The translations under genes were made by a program, and so were the position numbers. The notes beneath the pieces are model-generated. The model was not told where the DNA came from, searched no databases, and was given only the letters and a program-made list of their open reading frames with translations. A stretch of DNA of 64,000 bases from Pratylenchus scribneri (Eukaryota > Nematoda > Chromadorea > Rhabditida > Pratylenchidae), in NCBI GenBank assembly GCA_030063045.1, contig JAQSEB010000031.1, positions 2,728,001 through 2,792,000 of the forward strand. Direction: 5' to 3'. Positions within the stretch are counted from its first letter, which is position 1. Every line of letters begins with the position of its first letter. Below are positions 24,258 to 37,798 of this stretch, piece after piece.

Positions 24258-26249
24258 TTTATGTATAATTAAATAGAGGGAAGGGTTTGGGTCCAAGGTT
24301 TGAAACCGAATATTACAAAACTGTTACAGTAAAATCGGCTGAATTTTTTTTGATTAAATTCCATTTTTCATTGGCTATTCAAATCTTTTTATTTCAGGAA
24401 AAAATATTCTCCAGGCTCTGAGATATGATTTTCGAAATTTATGTATAATTAAATAGAGTGAAGGGTTTGGGTCCAAGGTTTGAAACCGAATATTACAAAA
24501 CTGTTACAGTAAAATCGGCTGAATTTTTTTTGATTAAATTCCATTTTTTATTGGCTATTCAAATCTTTTTATTTCAGGAAAAAAGCTTCTCCAGGCTCTG
24601 AGATATGATTTTCGAAATTTAATTATAATTAAATAGAGTGAAGGAGGGTTGAGGCCAGGGTTTGAAACCGAATATTTCTAAACTGTTACAGTAAAATTGG
24701 CTGAATTTTTTTTGATTAAATTCCATTTTTCATTGGCTATTCAAATCTTTTTATTTCAGGAAAAAATATTCTCCAGGCTCTGAGATATGATTTTCGAAAT
24801 TTATGTATAATTAAATAGAGTGAAGGAGGGTTGAGGCCAGGGTTTGAAACCGAATATTTCAAAACTGTTACAGTAAAATCGGCTGAATTTATTTTGATTA
24901 AATTCCATTTTTCATTGGCTATTCAAATCTTTTTATTTCAGGAAAAAATATTCTCCAGGCTCTGAGATATGATTTTCGAAATTTATGTATAATTAAATAG
25001 AGGGAAGGGTTTGGGTCCAAGGTTTGAAACCGAATATTACAAAACTGTTACAGTAAAATCGGCTGAATTTTTTTTGATTAAATTCCATTTTTCATTGGCT
25101 ATTCAAATCTTTTTATTTCAGGAAAAAATATTCTCCAGGCTCTGAGATATGATTTTCGAAATTTATGTATAATTAAATAGAGTGAAGGGTTTGGGTCCAA
25201 GGTTTGAAACCGAATATTACAAAACTGTTACAGTAAAATCGGCTGAATTTTTTTTGATTAAATTCCATTTTTCATTGGCTATTCAAATCTTTTTATTTCA
25301 GGAAAAAATCTTCTCAAGGCTCTGAGATATGATTTTCGAAATTTAATTATAATTAAATAGAGGGAAGGGTTTGGGTCCAAGGTTTGAAACCGAATATTTC
25401 AAAATTGTTACAGTAAAATCGGCTGAATTATTTTTGATTAAATTCCATTTTTCATTGGCTATTCAAATCTTTTTATTTCAGGAAAAAATCTTCTCCAGGC
25501 TCTGAGATATGATTTTCGAAATTTATGTATAATTAAATAGAGTGAAGGAGGGTTGAGGCCAGGGTTTGAAACCGAATATTTCAAAACTGTTACAGTAAAA
25601 TCGACTGAATTCATTTTGATTAAATTCCATTTTTCATTGGCTATTCAAATCTTTTTATTTCAGGAAAAAATATTCTCCAGGCTCTGAGATATGATTTTCG
25701 AAATTTAATTATAATTAAATAGAGTGAAGGAGGGTTGAGGCCAGGGTTTGAAACCGAATATTTCAAAACTGTTACAGTAAAATCGGCTGAATTTTTTTTG
25801 ATTAAATTCCATTTTTTATTGGCTATTCAAATCTTTTTATTTCAGGAAAAAAGCTTCTCCAGGCTCTGAGATATGATTTTCGAAATTTAATTATAATTAA
25901 ATAGAGGGAAGGGTTTGGGTCCAAGGTTTGAAACCGAATATTTCAAAATTGTTACAGTAAAATCGGCTGAATTTTTTTTGATTAAATTCCATTTTTCATT
26001 GGCTATTCAAATCTTTTTATTTCAGGAAAAAATATTCTCCAGGCTCTGAGATATGATTTTCGAAATTTATGTATAATTAAATAGAGTGAAGGGTTTGGGT
26101 CCAAGGTTTGAAACCGAATATTACAAAACTGTTACAGTAAAATCGGCTGAATTTTTTTTGATTAAATTCCATTTTTCATTGGCTATTCAAATCCTTTTAT
26201 TTCAGGAAAAAATCTTCTCCAGGCTCTGAGATATGATTTTCGAAATTTA

Positions 26250-28237
26250 ATTATAATTAAATAGAGTGAAGGAGGGTTGAGGCCAGGGTTTGAAACCGAA
26301 TATTTCAAAACTGTTACAGTAAAATCGACTGAATTTATTTTGATTAAATTCCATTTTTCATTGGCTATTCAAATCTTTTTATTTCAGGAAAAAATATTCT
26401 CCAGGCTCTGAGATATGATTTTCGAAATTTAATTATAATTAAATAGAGGGAAGGGTTTGGGTCCAAGGTTTGAAACCGAATATTACAAAACTGTTACAGT
26501 AAAATCGGCTGAATTTTTTTTGATTAAATTCCATTTTTCATTGGCTATTCAAATCCTTTTATTTCAGGAAAAAATCTTCTCCAGGCTCTGAAATATGATT
26601 TTCGAAATTTATGTATAATTAAATAGAGTGAAGGAGGGTTGAGGCCAGGATTTGAAACCGAATATTTCAAAACTGTTACAGTAAAATCGACTGAATTCAT
26701 TTTGATTAAATTCCATTTTTCATTGGCTATTCAAATCCTTTTATTTCAGGAAAAAATCTTCTCCAGGCTCTGAAATATGATTTTCGAAATTTATGTATAA
26801 TTAAATAGAGTGAAGGAGGGTTGAGGCCAGGGTTTGAAACCGAATATTTCAAAACTGTTACAGTAAAATCGGCTGAATTTATTTTGATTAAATTCCATTT
26901 TTCATTGGCTATTCAAATCTTTTTATTTCAGGAAAAAATATTCTCCAGGCTCTGAGATATGATTTTCGAAATTTAATTATAATTAAATAGAGGGAAGGGT
27001 TTGGGTCCAAGGTTTGAAACCGAATATTACAAAACTGTTACAGTAAAATCGGCTGAATTTTTTTTGATTAAATTCCATTTTTCATTGGCTATTCAAATCT
27101 TTTTATTTCAGGAAAAAATCTTCTCCAGGCTCTGAGATATGATTTTCGAAATTTAATTATAATTAAATAGAGGGAAGGGTTTGGGTCCAAGGTTTGAAAC
27201 CGAATATTTCAAAATTGTTACAGTAAAATCGGCTGAATTTTTTTTGATTAAATTCCATTTTTCATTGGCTATTCAAATCTTTTTATTTCAGGAAAAAATC
27301 TTCTCCAGGCTCTGAGATATGATTTTCGAAATTTATGTATAATTAAATAGAGTGAAGGAGGGTTGAGGCCAGGGTTTGAAACCGAATATTTCAAAACTGT
27401 TACAGTAAAATCGACTGAATTCATTTTGATTAAATTCCATTTTTCATTGGCTATTCAAATCTTTTTATTTCAGGAAAAAATATTCTCCAGGCTCTGAGAT
27501 ATGATTTTCGAAATTTAATTATAATTAAATAGAGTGAAGGAGGGTTGAGGCCAGGGTTTGAAACCGAATATTTCAAAACTGTTACAGTAAAATCGGCTGA
27601 ATTTTTTTTGATTAAATTCCATTTTTTATTGGCTATTCAAATCTTTTTATTTCAGGAAAAAAGCTTCTCCAGGCTCTGAGATATGATTTTCGAAATTTAA
27701 TTATAATTAAATAGAGGGAAGGGTTTGGGTCCAAGGTTTGAAACCGAATATTTCAAAATTGTTACAGTAAAATCGGCTGAATTTTTTTTGATTAAATTCC
27801 ATTTTTCATTGGCTATTCAAATCTTTTTATTTCAGGAAAAAATATTCTCCAGGCTCTGAGATATGATTTTCGAAATTTATGTATAATTAAATAGAGTGAA
27901 GGGTTTGGGTCCAAGGTTTGAAACCGAATATTACAAAACTGTTACAGTAAAATCGGCTGAATTTTTTTTGATTAAATTCCATTTTTCATTGGCTATTCAA
28001 ATCCTTTTATTTCAGGAAAAAATCTTCTCCAGGCTCTGAAATATGATTTTCGAAATTTATGTATAATTAAATAGAGTGAAGGAGGGTTGAGGCCAGGGTT
28101 TGAAACCGAATATTTCAAAACTGTTACAGTAAAATCGGCTGAATTTATTTTGATTAAATTCCATTTTTCATTGGCTATTCAAATCTTTTTATTTCAGGAA
28201 AAAATATTCTCCAGGCTCTGAGATATGATTTTCGAAA
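26250..28237 (+). repeat. 11-monomer segment, copy 2 of the 3,980-bp-offset duplication
   Basis: It matches the segment at 22,270-24,257 in monomer order and markers: CCAGGATTTG at 26,641, GAATTCAT at 26,693 and 27,418, AAGCTT at 27,661. The match stops in the tail of the last monomer, which is AATTATA here but ATGTATA in the first copy. The stretch between the copies, 24,258-26,249, is itself satellite with related markers (AAGCTT at 24,583 and 25,851). Confidence 0.84.
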
Positions 28238-28349
28238 TTTAATTATAATTAAATAGAGGGAAGGGTTTGGGTCCAAGGTTTGAAACCGAATATTACAAAA
28301 CTGTTACAGTAAAATCGGCTGAATTTTTTTTGATTAAATTCCATTTTTC

Positions 28350-31300
28350 ATTGGCTATTCAAATCTTTTTATTTCAGGAAAAAATCTTCTCAAGGCTCTG
28401 AGATATGATTTTCGAAATTTAATTATAATTAAATAGAGGGAAGGGTTTGGGTCCAAGGTTTGAAACCGAATATTTCAAAATTGTTACAGTAAAATCGGCT
28501 GAATTTTTTTTGATTAAATTCCATTTTTCATTGGCTATTCAAATCTTTTTATTTCAGGAAAAAATCTTCTCCAGGCTCTGAGATATGATTTTCGAAATTT
28601 AATTATAATTAAATAGAGGGAAGGAGGGTTGAGGCCAGGGTTTGAAACCGAATATTTCAAAACTGTTACAGTAAAATCGGCTGAATTTTTTTTGATTAAA
28701 TTCCATTTTTCATTGGCTATTCAAATCTTTTTATTTCAGGAAAAAATATTCTCCAGGCTCTGAGATATGATTTTCGAAATTTATGTATAATTAAATAGAG
28801 TGAAGGGTTTGGGTCCAAGGTTTGAAACCGAATATTACAAAACTGTTACAGTAAAATCGGCTGATTTTTTTTGATTAAATTCCATTTTTCATTGGCTATT
28901 CAAATCTTTTTATTTCAGGAAAAAATATTCTCCAGGCTCTGAGATATGATTTTCGAAATTTATGTATAATTAAATAGAGTGAAGGGTTTGGGTCCAAGGT
29001 TTGAAACCGAATATTACAAAACTGTTACAGTAAAATCGGCTGAATTTTTTTTGATTAAATTCCATTTTTCATTGGCTATTCAAATCTTTTTATTTCAGGA
29101 AAAAATCTTCTCAAGGCTCTGAGATATGATTTTCGAAATTTAATTATAATTAAATAGAGGGAAGGGTTTGGGTCCAAGGTTTGAAACCGAATATTTCAAA
29201 ATTGTTACAGTAAAATCGGCTGAATTATTTTTGATTAAATTCCATTTTTCATTGGCTATTCAAATCTTTTTATTTCAGGAAAAAATCTTCTCCAGGCTCT
29301 GAGATATGATTTTCGAAATTTATGTATAATTAAATAGAGTGAAGGAGGGTTGAGGCCAGGGTTTGAAACCGAATATTTCAAAACTGTTACAGTAAAATCG
29401 ACTGAATTCATTTTGATTAAATTCCATTTTTCATTGGCTATTCAAATCTTTTTATTTCAGGAAAAAATATTCTCCAGGCTCTGAGATATGATTTTCGAAA
29501 TTTAATTATAATTAAATAGAGTGAAGGAGGGTTGAGGCCAGGGTTTGAAACCGAATATTTCAAAACTGTTACAGTAAAATCGGCTGAATTTTTTTTGATT
29601 AAATTCCATTTTTTATTGGCTATTCAAATCTTTTTATTTCAGGAAAAAAGCTTCTCCAGGCTCTGAGATATGATTTTCGAAATTTAATTATAATTAAATA
29701 GAGGGAAGGGTTTGGGTCCAAGGTTTGAAACCGAATATTTCAAAATTGTTACAGTAAAATCGGCTGAATTTTTTTTGATTAAATTCCATTTTTCATTGGC
29801 TATTCAAATCTTTTTATTTCAGGAAAAAATATTCTCCAGGCTCTGAGATATGATTTTCGAAATTTATGTATAATTAAATAGAGTGAAGGGTTTGGGTCCA
29901 AGGTTTGAAACCGAATATTACAAAACTGTTACAGTAAAATCGGCTGAATTTTTTTTGATTAAATTCCATTTTTCATTGGCTATTCAAATCCTTTTATTTC
30001 AGGAAAAAATCTTCTCCAGGCTCTGAAATATGATTTTCGAAATTTATGTATAATTAAATAGAGTGAAGGAGGGTTGAGGCCAGGGTTTGAAACCGAATAT
30101 TTCAAAACTGTTACAGTAAAATCGGCTGAATTTATTTTGATTAAATTCCATTTTTCATTGGCTATTCAAATCTTTTTATTTCAGGAAAAAATATTCTCCA
30201 GGCTCTGAGATATGATTTTCGAAATTTAATTATAATTAAATAGAGGGAAGGGTTTGGGTCCAAGGTTTGAAACCGAATATTACAAAACTGTTACAGTAAA
30301 ATTGGCTGAATTTTTTTTTATTAAATTCCATTTTTCATTGGCTATTCAAATCTTTTTATTTCAGGAAAAAATCTTCTCAAGGCTCTGAGATATGATTTTC
30401 GAAATTTAATTATAATTAAATAGAGGGAAGGGTTTGGGTCCAAGGTTTGAAACCGAATATTTCAAAATTGTTACAGTAAAATCGGCTGAATTTTTTTTGA
30501 TTAAATTCCATTTTTCATTGGCTATTCAAATCTTTTTATTTCAGGAAAAAATCTTCTCCAGGCTCTGAGATATGATTTTCGAAATTTATGTATAATTAAA
30601 TAGAGGGAAGGAGGGTTGAGGCCAGGGTTTGAAATCGAATATTTCTAAACTGTTACAGTAAAATCGGCTGAATTTTTTTGATTAAATTCCATTTTTCATT
30701 GGCTATTCAAATCTTTTTATTTCAGGAAAAAATCTTCTCAAGGCTCTGAGATATGATTTTCGAAATTTAATTATAATTAAATAGAGGGAAGGGTTTGGGT
30801 CCAAGGTTTGAAACCGAATATTTCAAAATTGTTACAGTAAAATCGGCTGAATTTTTTTTGATTAAATTCCATTTTTCATTGGCTATTCAAATCTTTTTAT
30901 TTCAGGAAAAAATCTTCTCCAGGCTCTGAGATATGATTTTCGAAATTTAATTATAATTAAATAGAGGGAAGGAGGGTTGAGGCCAGGGTTTGAAACCGAA
31001 TATTTCAAAACTGTTACAGTAAAATCGGCTGAATTTTTTTTGATTAAATTCCATTTTTCATTGGCTATTCAAATCTTTTTATTTCAGGAAAAAATATTCT
31101 CCAGGCTCTGAGATATGATTTTCGAAATTTATGTATAATTAAATAGAGTGAAGGGTTTGGGTCCAAGGTTTGAAACCGAATATTACAAAACTGTTACAGT
31201 AAAATCGGCTGATTTTTTTTGATTAAATTCCATTTTTCATTGGCTATTCAAATCTTTTTATTTCAGGAAAAAATATTCTCCAGGCTCTGAGATATGATTT

Positions 31301-32940
31301 TCGAAATTTATGTATAATTAAATAGAGTGAAGGGTTTGGGTCCAAGGTTTGAAACCGAATATTACAAAACTGTTACAGTAAAATCGGCTGAATTTTTTTT
31401 GATTAAATTCCATTTTTCATTGGCTATTCAAATCTTTTTATTTCAGGAAAAAATCTTCTCAAGGCTCTGAGATATGATTTTCGAAATTTAATTATAATTA
31501 AATAGAGGGAAGGGTTTGGGTCCAAGGTTTGAAACCGAATATTTCAAAATTGTTACAGTAAAATCGGCTGAATTATTTTTGATTAAATTCCATTTTTCAT
31601 TGGCTATTCAAATCTTTTTATTTCAGGAAAAAATCTTCTCCAGGCTCTGAGATATGATTTTCGAAATTTATGTATAATTAAATAGAGTGAAGGAGGGTTG
31701 AGGCCAGGGTTTGAAACCGAATATTTCAAAACTGTTACAGTAAAATCGACTGAATTCATTTTGATTAAATTCCATTTTTCATTGGCTATTCAAATCTTTT
31801 TATTTCAGGAAAAAATATTCTCCAGGCTCTGAGATATGATTTTCGAAATTTAATTATAATTAAATAGAGTGAAGGAGGGTTGAGGCCAGGGTTTGAAACC
31901 GAATATTTCAAAACTGTTACAGTAAAATCGGCTGAATTTTTTTTGATTAAATTCCATTTTTTATTGGCTATTCAAATCTTTTTATTTCAGGAAAAAAGCT
32001 TCTCCAGGCTCTGAGATATGATTTTCGAAATTTAATTATAATTAAATAGAGGGAAGGGTTTGGGTCCAAGGTTTGAAACCGAATATTTCAAAATTGTTAC
32101 AGTAAAATCGGCTGAATTTTTTTTGATTAAATTCCATTTTTCATTGGCTATTCAAATCTTTTTATTTCAGGAAAAAATATTCTCCAGGCTCTGAGATATG
32201 ATTTTCGAAATTTATGTATAATTAAATAGAGTGAAGGGTTTGGGTCCAAGGTTTGAAACCGAATATTACAAAACTGTTACAGTAAAATCGGCTGAATTTT
32301 TTTTGATTAAATTCCATTTTTCATTGGCTATTCAAATCCTTTTATTTCAGGAAAAAATCTTCTCCAGGCTCTGAAATATGATTTTCGAAATTTATGTATA
32401 ATTAAATAGAGTGAAGGAGGGTTGAGGCCAGGGTTTGAAACCGAATATTTCAAAACTGTTACAGTAAAATCGGCTGAATTTATTTTGATTAAATTCCATT
32501 TTTCATTGGCTATTCAAATCTTTTTATTTCAGGAAAAAATATTCTCCAGGCTCTGAGATATGATTTTCGAAATTTAATTATAATTAAATAGAGGGAAGGG
32601 TTTGGGTCCAAGGTTTGAAACCGAATATTACAAAACTGTTACAGTAAAATCGGCTGAATTTTTTTTGATTAAATTCCATTTTTCATTGGCTATTCAAATC
32701 TTTTTATTTCAGGAAAAAATCTTCTCAAGGCTCTGAGATATGATTTTCGAAATTTAATTATAATTAAATAGAGGGAAGGGTTTGGGTCCAAGGTTTGAAA
32801 CCGAATATTTCAAAATTGTTACAGTAAAATCGGCTGAATTTTTTTTGATTAAATTCCATTTTTCATTGGCTATTCAAATCTTTTTATTTCAGGAAAAAAT
32901 CTTCTCCAGGCTCTGAGATATGATTTTCGAAATTTAATTA
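28350..32940 (+). repeat. 13-monomer HOR, 2,348-bp offset, two near-tandem copies
   Basis: Markers recur 2,348 bp apart: TTCTCAAGG (28,391/30,739; 29,110/31,458; 30,376/32,724), CTGATTTTTTTTGATT (28,861/31,209), GAATTATTTTTG (29,223/31,571), GAATTCAT (about 29,405/31,753) and AAGCTT (29,648/31,996). One monomer near 30,300 has private changes (AAAATTGG and TTTTTTTTTATT) missing from its partner near 32,650, so it mutated after duplication. The match ends where the first copy has an A' monomer (30,603) and the second has B. Confidence 0.86.
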
Positions 32941-33856
32941 TAATTAAATAGAGGGAAGGGTTTGGGTCCAAGGTTTGAAACCGAATATTTCAAAATTGTT
33001 ACAGTAAAATCGGCTGAATTTTTTTTGATTAAATTCCATTTTTCATTGGCTATTCAAATCTTTTTATTTCAGGAAAAAATCTTCTCCAGGCTCTGAGATA
33101 TGATTTTCGAAATTTAATTATAATTAAATAGAGGGAAGGGTTTGGGTCCAAGGTTTGAAACCGAATATTTCAAAATTGTTACAGTAAAATCGGCTGAATT
33201 TTTTTTGATTAAATTCCATTTTTCATTGGCTATTCAAATCTTTTTATTTCAGGAAAAAATATTCTCCAGGCTCTGAGATATGATTTTCGAAATTTATGTA
33301 TAATTAAATAGAGTGAAGGAGGGTTGAGGCCAGGGTTTGAAACCGAATATTTCAAAACTGTTACAGTAAAATCGGCTGAATTTTTTTTGATTAAATTCCA
33401 TTTTTCATTGGCTATTCAAATCTTTTTATTTCAGGAAAAAATCTTCTCCAGGCTCTGAGATATGATTTTCGAAATTTAATTATAATTAAATAGAGTGAAG
33501 GAGGGTTGAGGCCAGGGTTTGAAACCGAATATTTCAAAACTGTTACAGTAAAATCGACTGAATTTATTTTGATTAAATTCCATTTTTCATTGGCTATTCA
33601 AATCTTTTTATTTCAGGAAAAAATATTCTCCAGGCTCTGAGATATGATTTTCGAAATTTAATTATAATTAAATAGAGTGAAGGAGGGTTGAGGCCAGGGT
33701 TTGAAACCGAATATTTCAAAACTGTTACAGTAAAATCGGCTGAATTTTTTTTGATTAAATTCCATTTTTCATTGGCTATTCAAATCTTTTTATTTCAGGA
33801 AAAAATCTTCTCCAGGCTCTGAGATATGATTTTCGAAATTTAATTATAATTAAATA

Positions 33857-34031
33857 GAGGGAAGGGTTTGGGTCCAAGGTTTGAAACCGTACAAAACTGT
33901 TACAGTAAAATCGGCTGAATTTTTTTTGATTAAATTCCATTTTTCATTGGCTATTCAAATCTTTTTATTTCAGGAAAAAATCTTCTCCAGGCTCTGAGAT
34001 ATGATTTTCGAAATTTATGTATAATTAAATA
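33857..34031 (+). repeat. Monomer with 5-bp deletion beside the dyad box (175 bp)
   Basis: The usual ACCGAATATTACAAAACTG is shortened to ACCGTACAAAACTG, a loss of five bases between the conserved box and the CTGTTACAG block. The spacing to the next head is 175 bp rather than 180. I noticed no other copy with this deletion, so it is a young single-copy mutation or an assembly error. Confidence 0.8.
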
Positions 34032-37000
34032 GAGTGAAGGAGGGTTGAGGCCAGAGTTTGAAACCGAATATTTCAAAATTGTTACAGTAAAATCGGCCGA
34101 ATTTTTTTTGATTAAATTCCATTTTTCATTGGCTATTCAAATCTTTTTATTTCAGGAAAAAATCTTCTCCAGGCTCTGAGATATGATTTTCGAAATTTAT
34201 GTATAATTAAATAGAGTGAAGGAGGGTTGAGGCCAGGGTTTGAAACCGAATATTTCAAAACTGTTACAGTAAAATCGGCTGAATTTTTTTTGATTAAATT
34301 CCATTTTTCATTGGCTATTCAAATCTTTTTATTTCAGGAAAAAATCTTCTCCAGGCTCTGAGATATGATTTTCGAAATTTAATTATAATTAAATAGAGTG
34401 AAGGAGGGTTGAGGCCAGGGTTTGAAACCGAATATTTCAAAACTGTTACAGTAAAATCGACTGAATTTATTTTGATTAAATTCCATTTTTCATTGGCTAT
34501 TCAAATCTTTTTATTTCAGGAAAAAATATTCTCCAGGCTCTGAGATATGATTTTCGAAATTTAATTATAATTAAATAGAGTGAAGGAGGGTTGAGGCCAG
34601 GGTTTGAAACCGAATATTTCAAAACTGTTACAGTAAAATCGGCTGAATTTATTTTGATTAAATTCCATTTTTCATTGGCTATTCAAATCTTTTTATTTCA
34701 GGAAAAAATCTTCTCCAGGCTCTGAGATATGATTTTCGAAATTTAATTATAATTAAATAGAGGGAAGGGTTTGGGTCCAAGGTTTGAAACCGAATATTAC
34801 AAAACTGTTACAGTAAAATCGGCTGAATTTTTTTTGATTAAATTCCATTTTTCATTGGCTATTCAAATCTTTTTATTTCAGGAAAAAATCTTCTCCAGGC
34901 TCTGAGATATGATTTTCGAAATTTAATTATAATTAAATAGAGTGAAGGAGGGTTGAGGCCAGAGTTTGAAACCGAATATTTCAAAATTGTTACAGTAAAA
35001 TCGGCTGAATTTTTTTTGATTAAATTCCATTTTTCATTGGCTATTCAAATCTTTTTATTTCAGGAAAAAATCTTCTCCAGGCTCTGAGATATGATTTTCG
35101 AAATTTATGTATAATTAAATAGAGTGAAGGAGGGTTGAGGCCAGAGTTTGAAACCGAATATTTCAAAATTGTTACAGTAAAATCGGCTGAATTTTTTTTG
35201 ATTAAATTCCATTTTTCATTGGCTATTCAAATCTTTTTATTTCAGGAAAAAATCTTCTCCAGGCTCTGAGATATGATTTTCGAAATTTATGTATAATTAA
35301 ATAGAGTGAAGGAGGGTTGAGGCCAGAGTTTGAAACCGAATATTTCAAAATTGTTACAGTAAAATCGGCTGAATTTTTTTTGATTAAATTCCATTTTTCA
35401 TTGGCTATTCAAATCTTTTTATTTCAGGAAAAAATCTTCTCCAGGCTCTGAGATATGATTTTCGAAATTTATGTATAATTAAATAGAGTGAAGGAGGGTT
35501 GAGGCCAGAGTTTGAAACCGAATATTTCAAAACTGTTACAGTAAAATCGGCTGAATTTATTTTGATTAAATTCCATTTTTCATTGGCTATTCAAATCTTT
35601 TTATTTCAGGAAAAAATCTTCTCCAGGCTCTGAGATATGATTTTCGAAATTTAATTATAATTAAATAGAGGGAAGGGTTTGGGTCCAAGGTTTGAAACCG
35701 AATATTACAAAACTGTTACAGTAAAATCGGCTGAATTTTTTTTGATTAAATTCCATTTTTCATTGGCTATTCAAATCTTTTTATTTCAGGAAAAAATCTT
35801 CTCCAGGCTCTGAGATATGATTTTCGAAATTTAATTATAATTAAATAGAGTGAAGGAGGGTTGAGGCCAGAGTTTGAAACCGAATATTTCAAAATTGTTA
35901 CAGTAAAATCGGCTGAATTTTTTTTGATTAAATTCCATTTTTCATTGGCTATTCAAATCTTTTTATTTCAGGAAAAAATCTTCTCCAGGCTCTGAGATAT
36001 GATTTTCGAAATTTATGTATAATTAAATAGAGTGAAGGAGGGTTGAGGCCAGAGTTTGAAACCGAATATTTCAAAATTGTTACAGTAAAATCGGCTGAAT
36101 TTTTTTTGATTAAATTCCATTTTTCATTGGCTATTCAAATCTTTTTATTTCAGGAAAAAATCTTCTCCAGGCTCTGAGATATGATTTTCGAAATTTAATT
36201 ATAATTAAATAGAGTGAAGGAGGGTTGAGGCCAGAGTTTGAAACCGAATATTTCAAAATTGTTACAGTAAAATCGGCTGAATTTTTTTTGATTAAATTCC
36301 ATTTTTCATTGGCTATTCAAATCTTTTTATTTCAGGAAAAAATCTTCTCCAGGCTCTGAGATATGATTTTCGAAATTTATGTATAATTAAATAGAGTGAA
36401 GGAGGGTTGAGGCCAGAGTTTGAAACCGAATATTTCAAAATTGTTACAGTAAAATCGGCTGAATTTTTTTTGATTAAATTCCATTTTTCATTGGCTATTC
36501 AAATCTTTTTATTTCAGGAAAAAATCTTCTCCAGGCTCTGAGATATGATTTTCGAAATTTATGTATAATTAAATAGAGTGAAGGAGGGTTGAGGCCAGAG
36601 TTTGAAACCGAATATTTCAAAATTGTTACAGTAAAATCGGCTGAATTTTTTTTGATTAAATTCCATTTTTCATTGGCTATTCAAATCTTTTTATTTCAGG
36701 AAAAAATCTTCTCCAGGCTCTGAGATATGATTTTCGAAATTTATGTATAATTAAATAGAGTGAAGGAGGGTTGAGGCCAGAGTTTGAAACCGAATATTTC
36801 AAAACTGTTACAGTAAAATCGGCTGAATTTATTTTGATTAAATTCCATTTTTCATTGGCTATTCAAATCTTTTTATTTCAGGAAAAAATCTTCTCCAGGC
36901 TCTGAGATATGATTTTCGAAATTTAATTATAATTAAATAGAGGGAAGGGTTTGGGTCCAAGGTTTGAAACCGAATATTACAAAACTGTTACAGTAAAATC

Positions 37001-37798
37001 GGCTGAATTTTTTTTGATTAAATTCCATTTTTCATTGGCTATTCAAATCTTTTTATTTCAGGAAAAAATCTTCTCCAGGCTCTGAGATATGATTTTCGAA
37101 ATTTAATTATAATTAAATAGAGTGAAGGAGGGTTGAGGCCAGAGTTTGAAACCGAATATTTCAAAATTGTTACAGTAAAATCGGCTGAATTTTTTTTGAT
37201 TAAATTCCATTTTTCATTGGCTATTCAAATCTTTTTATTTCAGGAAAAAATCTTCTCCAGGCTCTGAGATATGATTTTCGAAATTTATGTATAATTAAAT
37301 AGAGTGAAGGAGGGTTGAGGCCAGAGTTTGAAACCGAATATTTCAAAATTGTTACAGTAAAATCGGCTGAATTTTTTTTGATTAAATTCCATTTTTCATT
37401 GGCTATTCAAATCTTTTTATTTCAGGAAAAAATCTTCTCCAGGCTCTGAGATATGATTTTCGAAATTTATGTATAATTAAATAGAGTGAAGGAGGGTTGA
37501 GGCCAGAGTTTGAAACCGAATATTTCAAAATTGTTACAGTAAAATCGGCTGAATTTTTTTTGATTAAATTCCATTTTTCATTGGCTATTCAAATCTTTTT
37601 ATTTCAGGAAAAAATCTTCTCCAGGCTCTGAGATATGATTTTCGAAATTTATGTATAATTAAATAGAGTGAAGGAGGGTTGAGGCCAGAGTTTGAAACCG
37701 AATATTTCAAAACTGTTACAGTAAAATCGACTGAATTTATTTTGATTAAATTCCATTTTTCATTGGCTATTCAAATCTTTTTATTTCAGGAAAAAATA
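34032..37798 (+). repeat. GGCCAGAG-marked block with 5- and 7-monomer HORs
   Basis: Fifteen type A monomers carry GGCCAGAGTTTG instead of GGCCAGGGTTTG; outside this block I saw the form only near 39,310. The repeating order is A(TTTATTTT), B(TTAC), then a run of A(AGAG) copies. The TTTATTTT marker falls at about 34,643, 35,551, 36,823 and 37,731, giving intervals of 908, 1,272 and 908 bp. The middle interval is two monomers longer because the AGAG run has five rather than three copies. The last AGAG monomer is the one that switches to subfamily II. Confidence 0.85.

Larger units (their letters stand above)
1..37798 (+). repeat. Subfamily I satellite domain
   Basis: About 208 monomers share the subfamily I signature: ACAGTAAAATCGGCTGAA, a T8 or TTTATTTT tract, CATTTTTCATTGGCTATTC, TTTCAGGAAAAAAT and CTCCAGGCTCTGAGATATG. 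Tails are either TTTAATTATAATTAAATA or TTTATGTATAATTAAATA. Common internal variants are TTACAAAACTG versus TTCAAAACTG, AATCTTTTTA versus AATCCTTTTA, CTGAAATATG, and ATCGACTG with GAATTCAT. These variants recur in blocks and define higher-order units. Sequence similarity among copies is very high by eye; most differ at a handful of diagnostic positions. The domain ends where a type A monomer switches to subfamily II inside its A6-ATATT segment. Confidence 0.93.
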
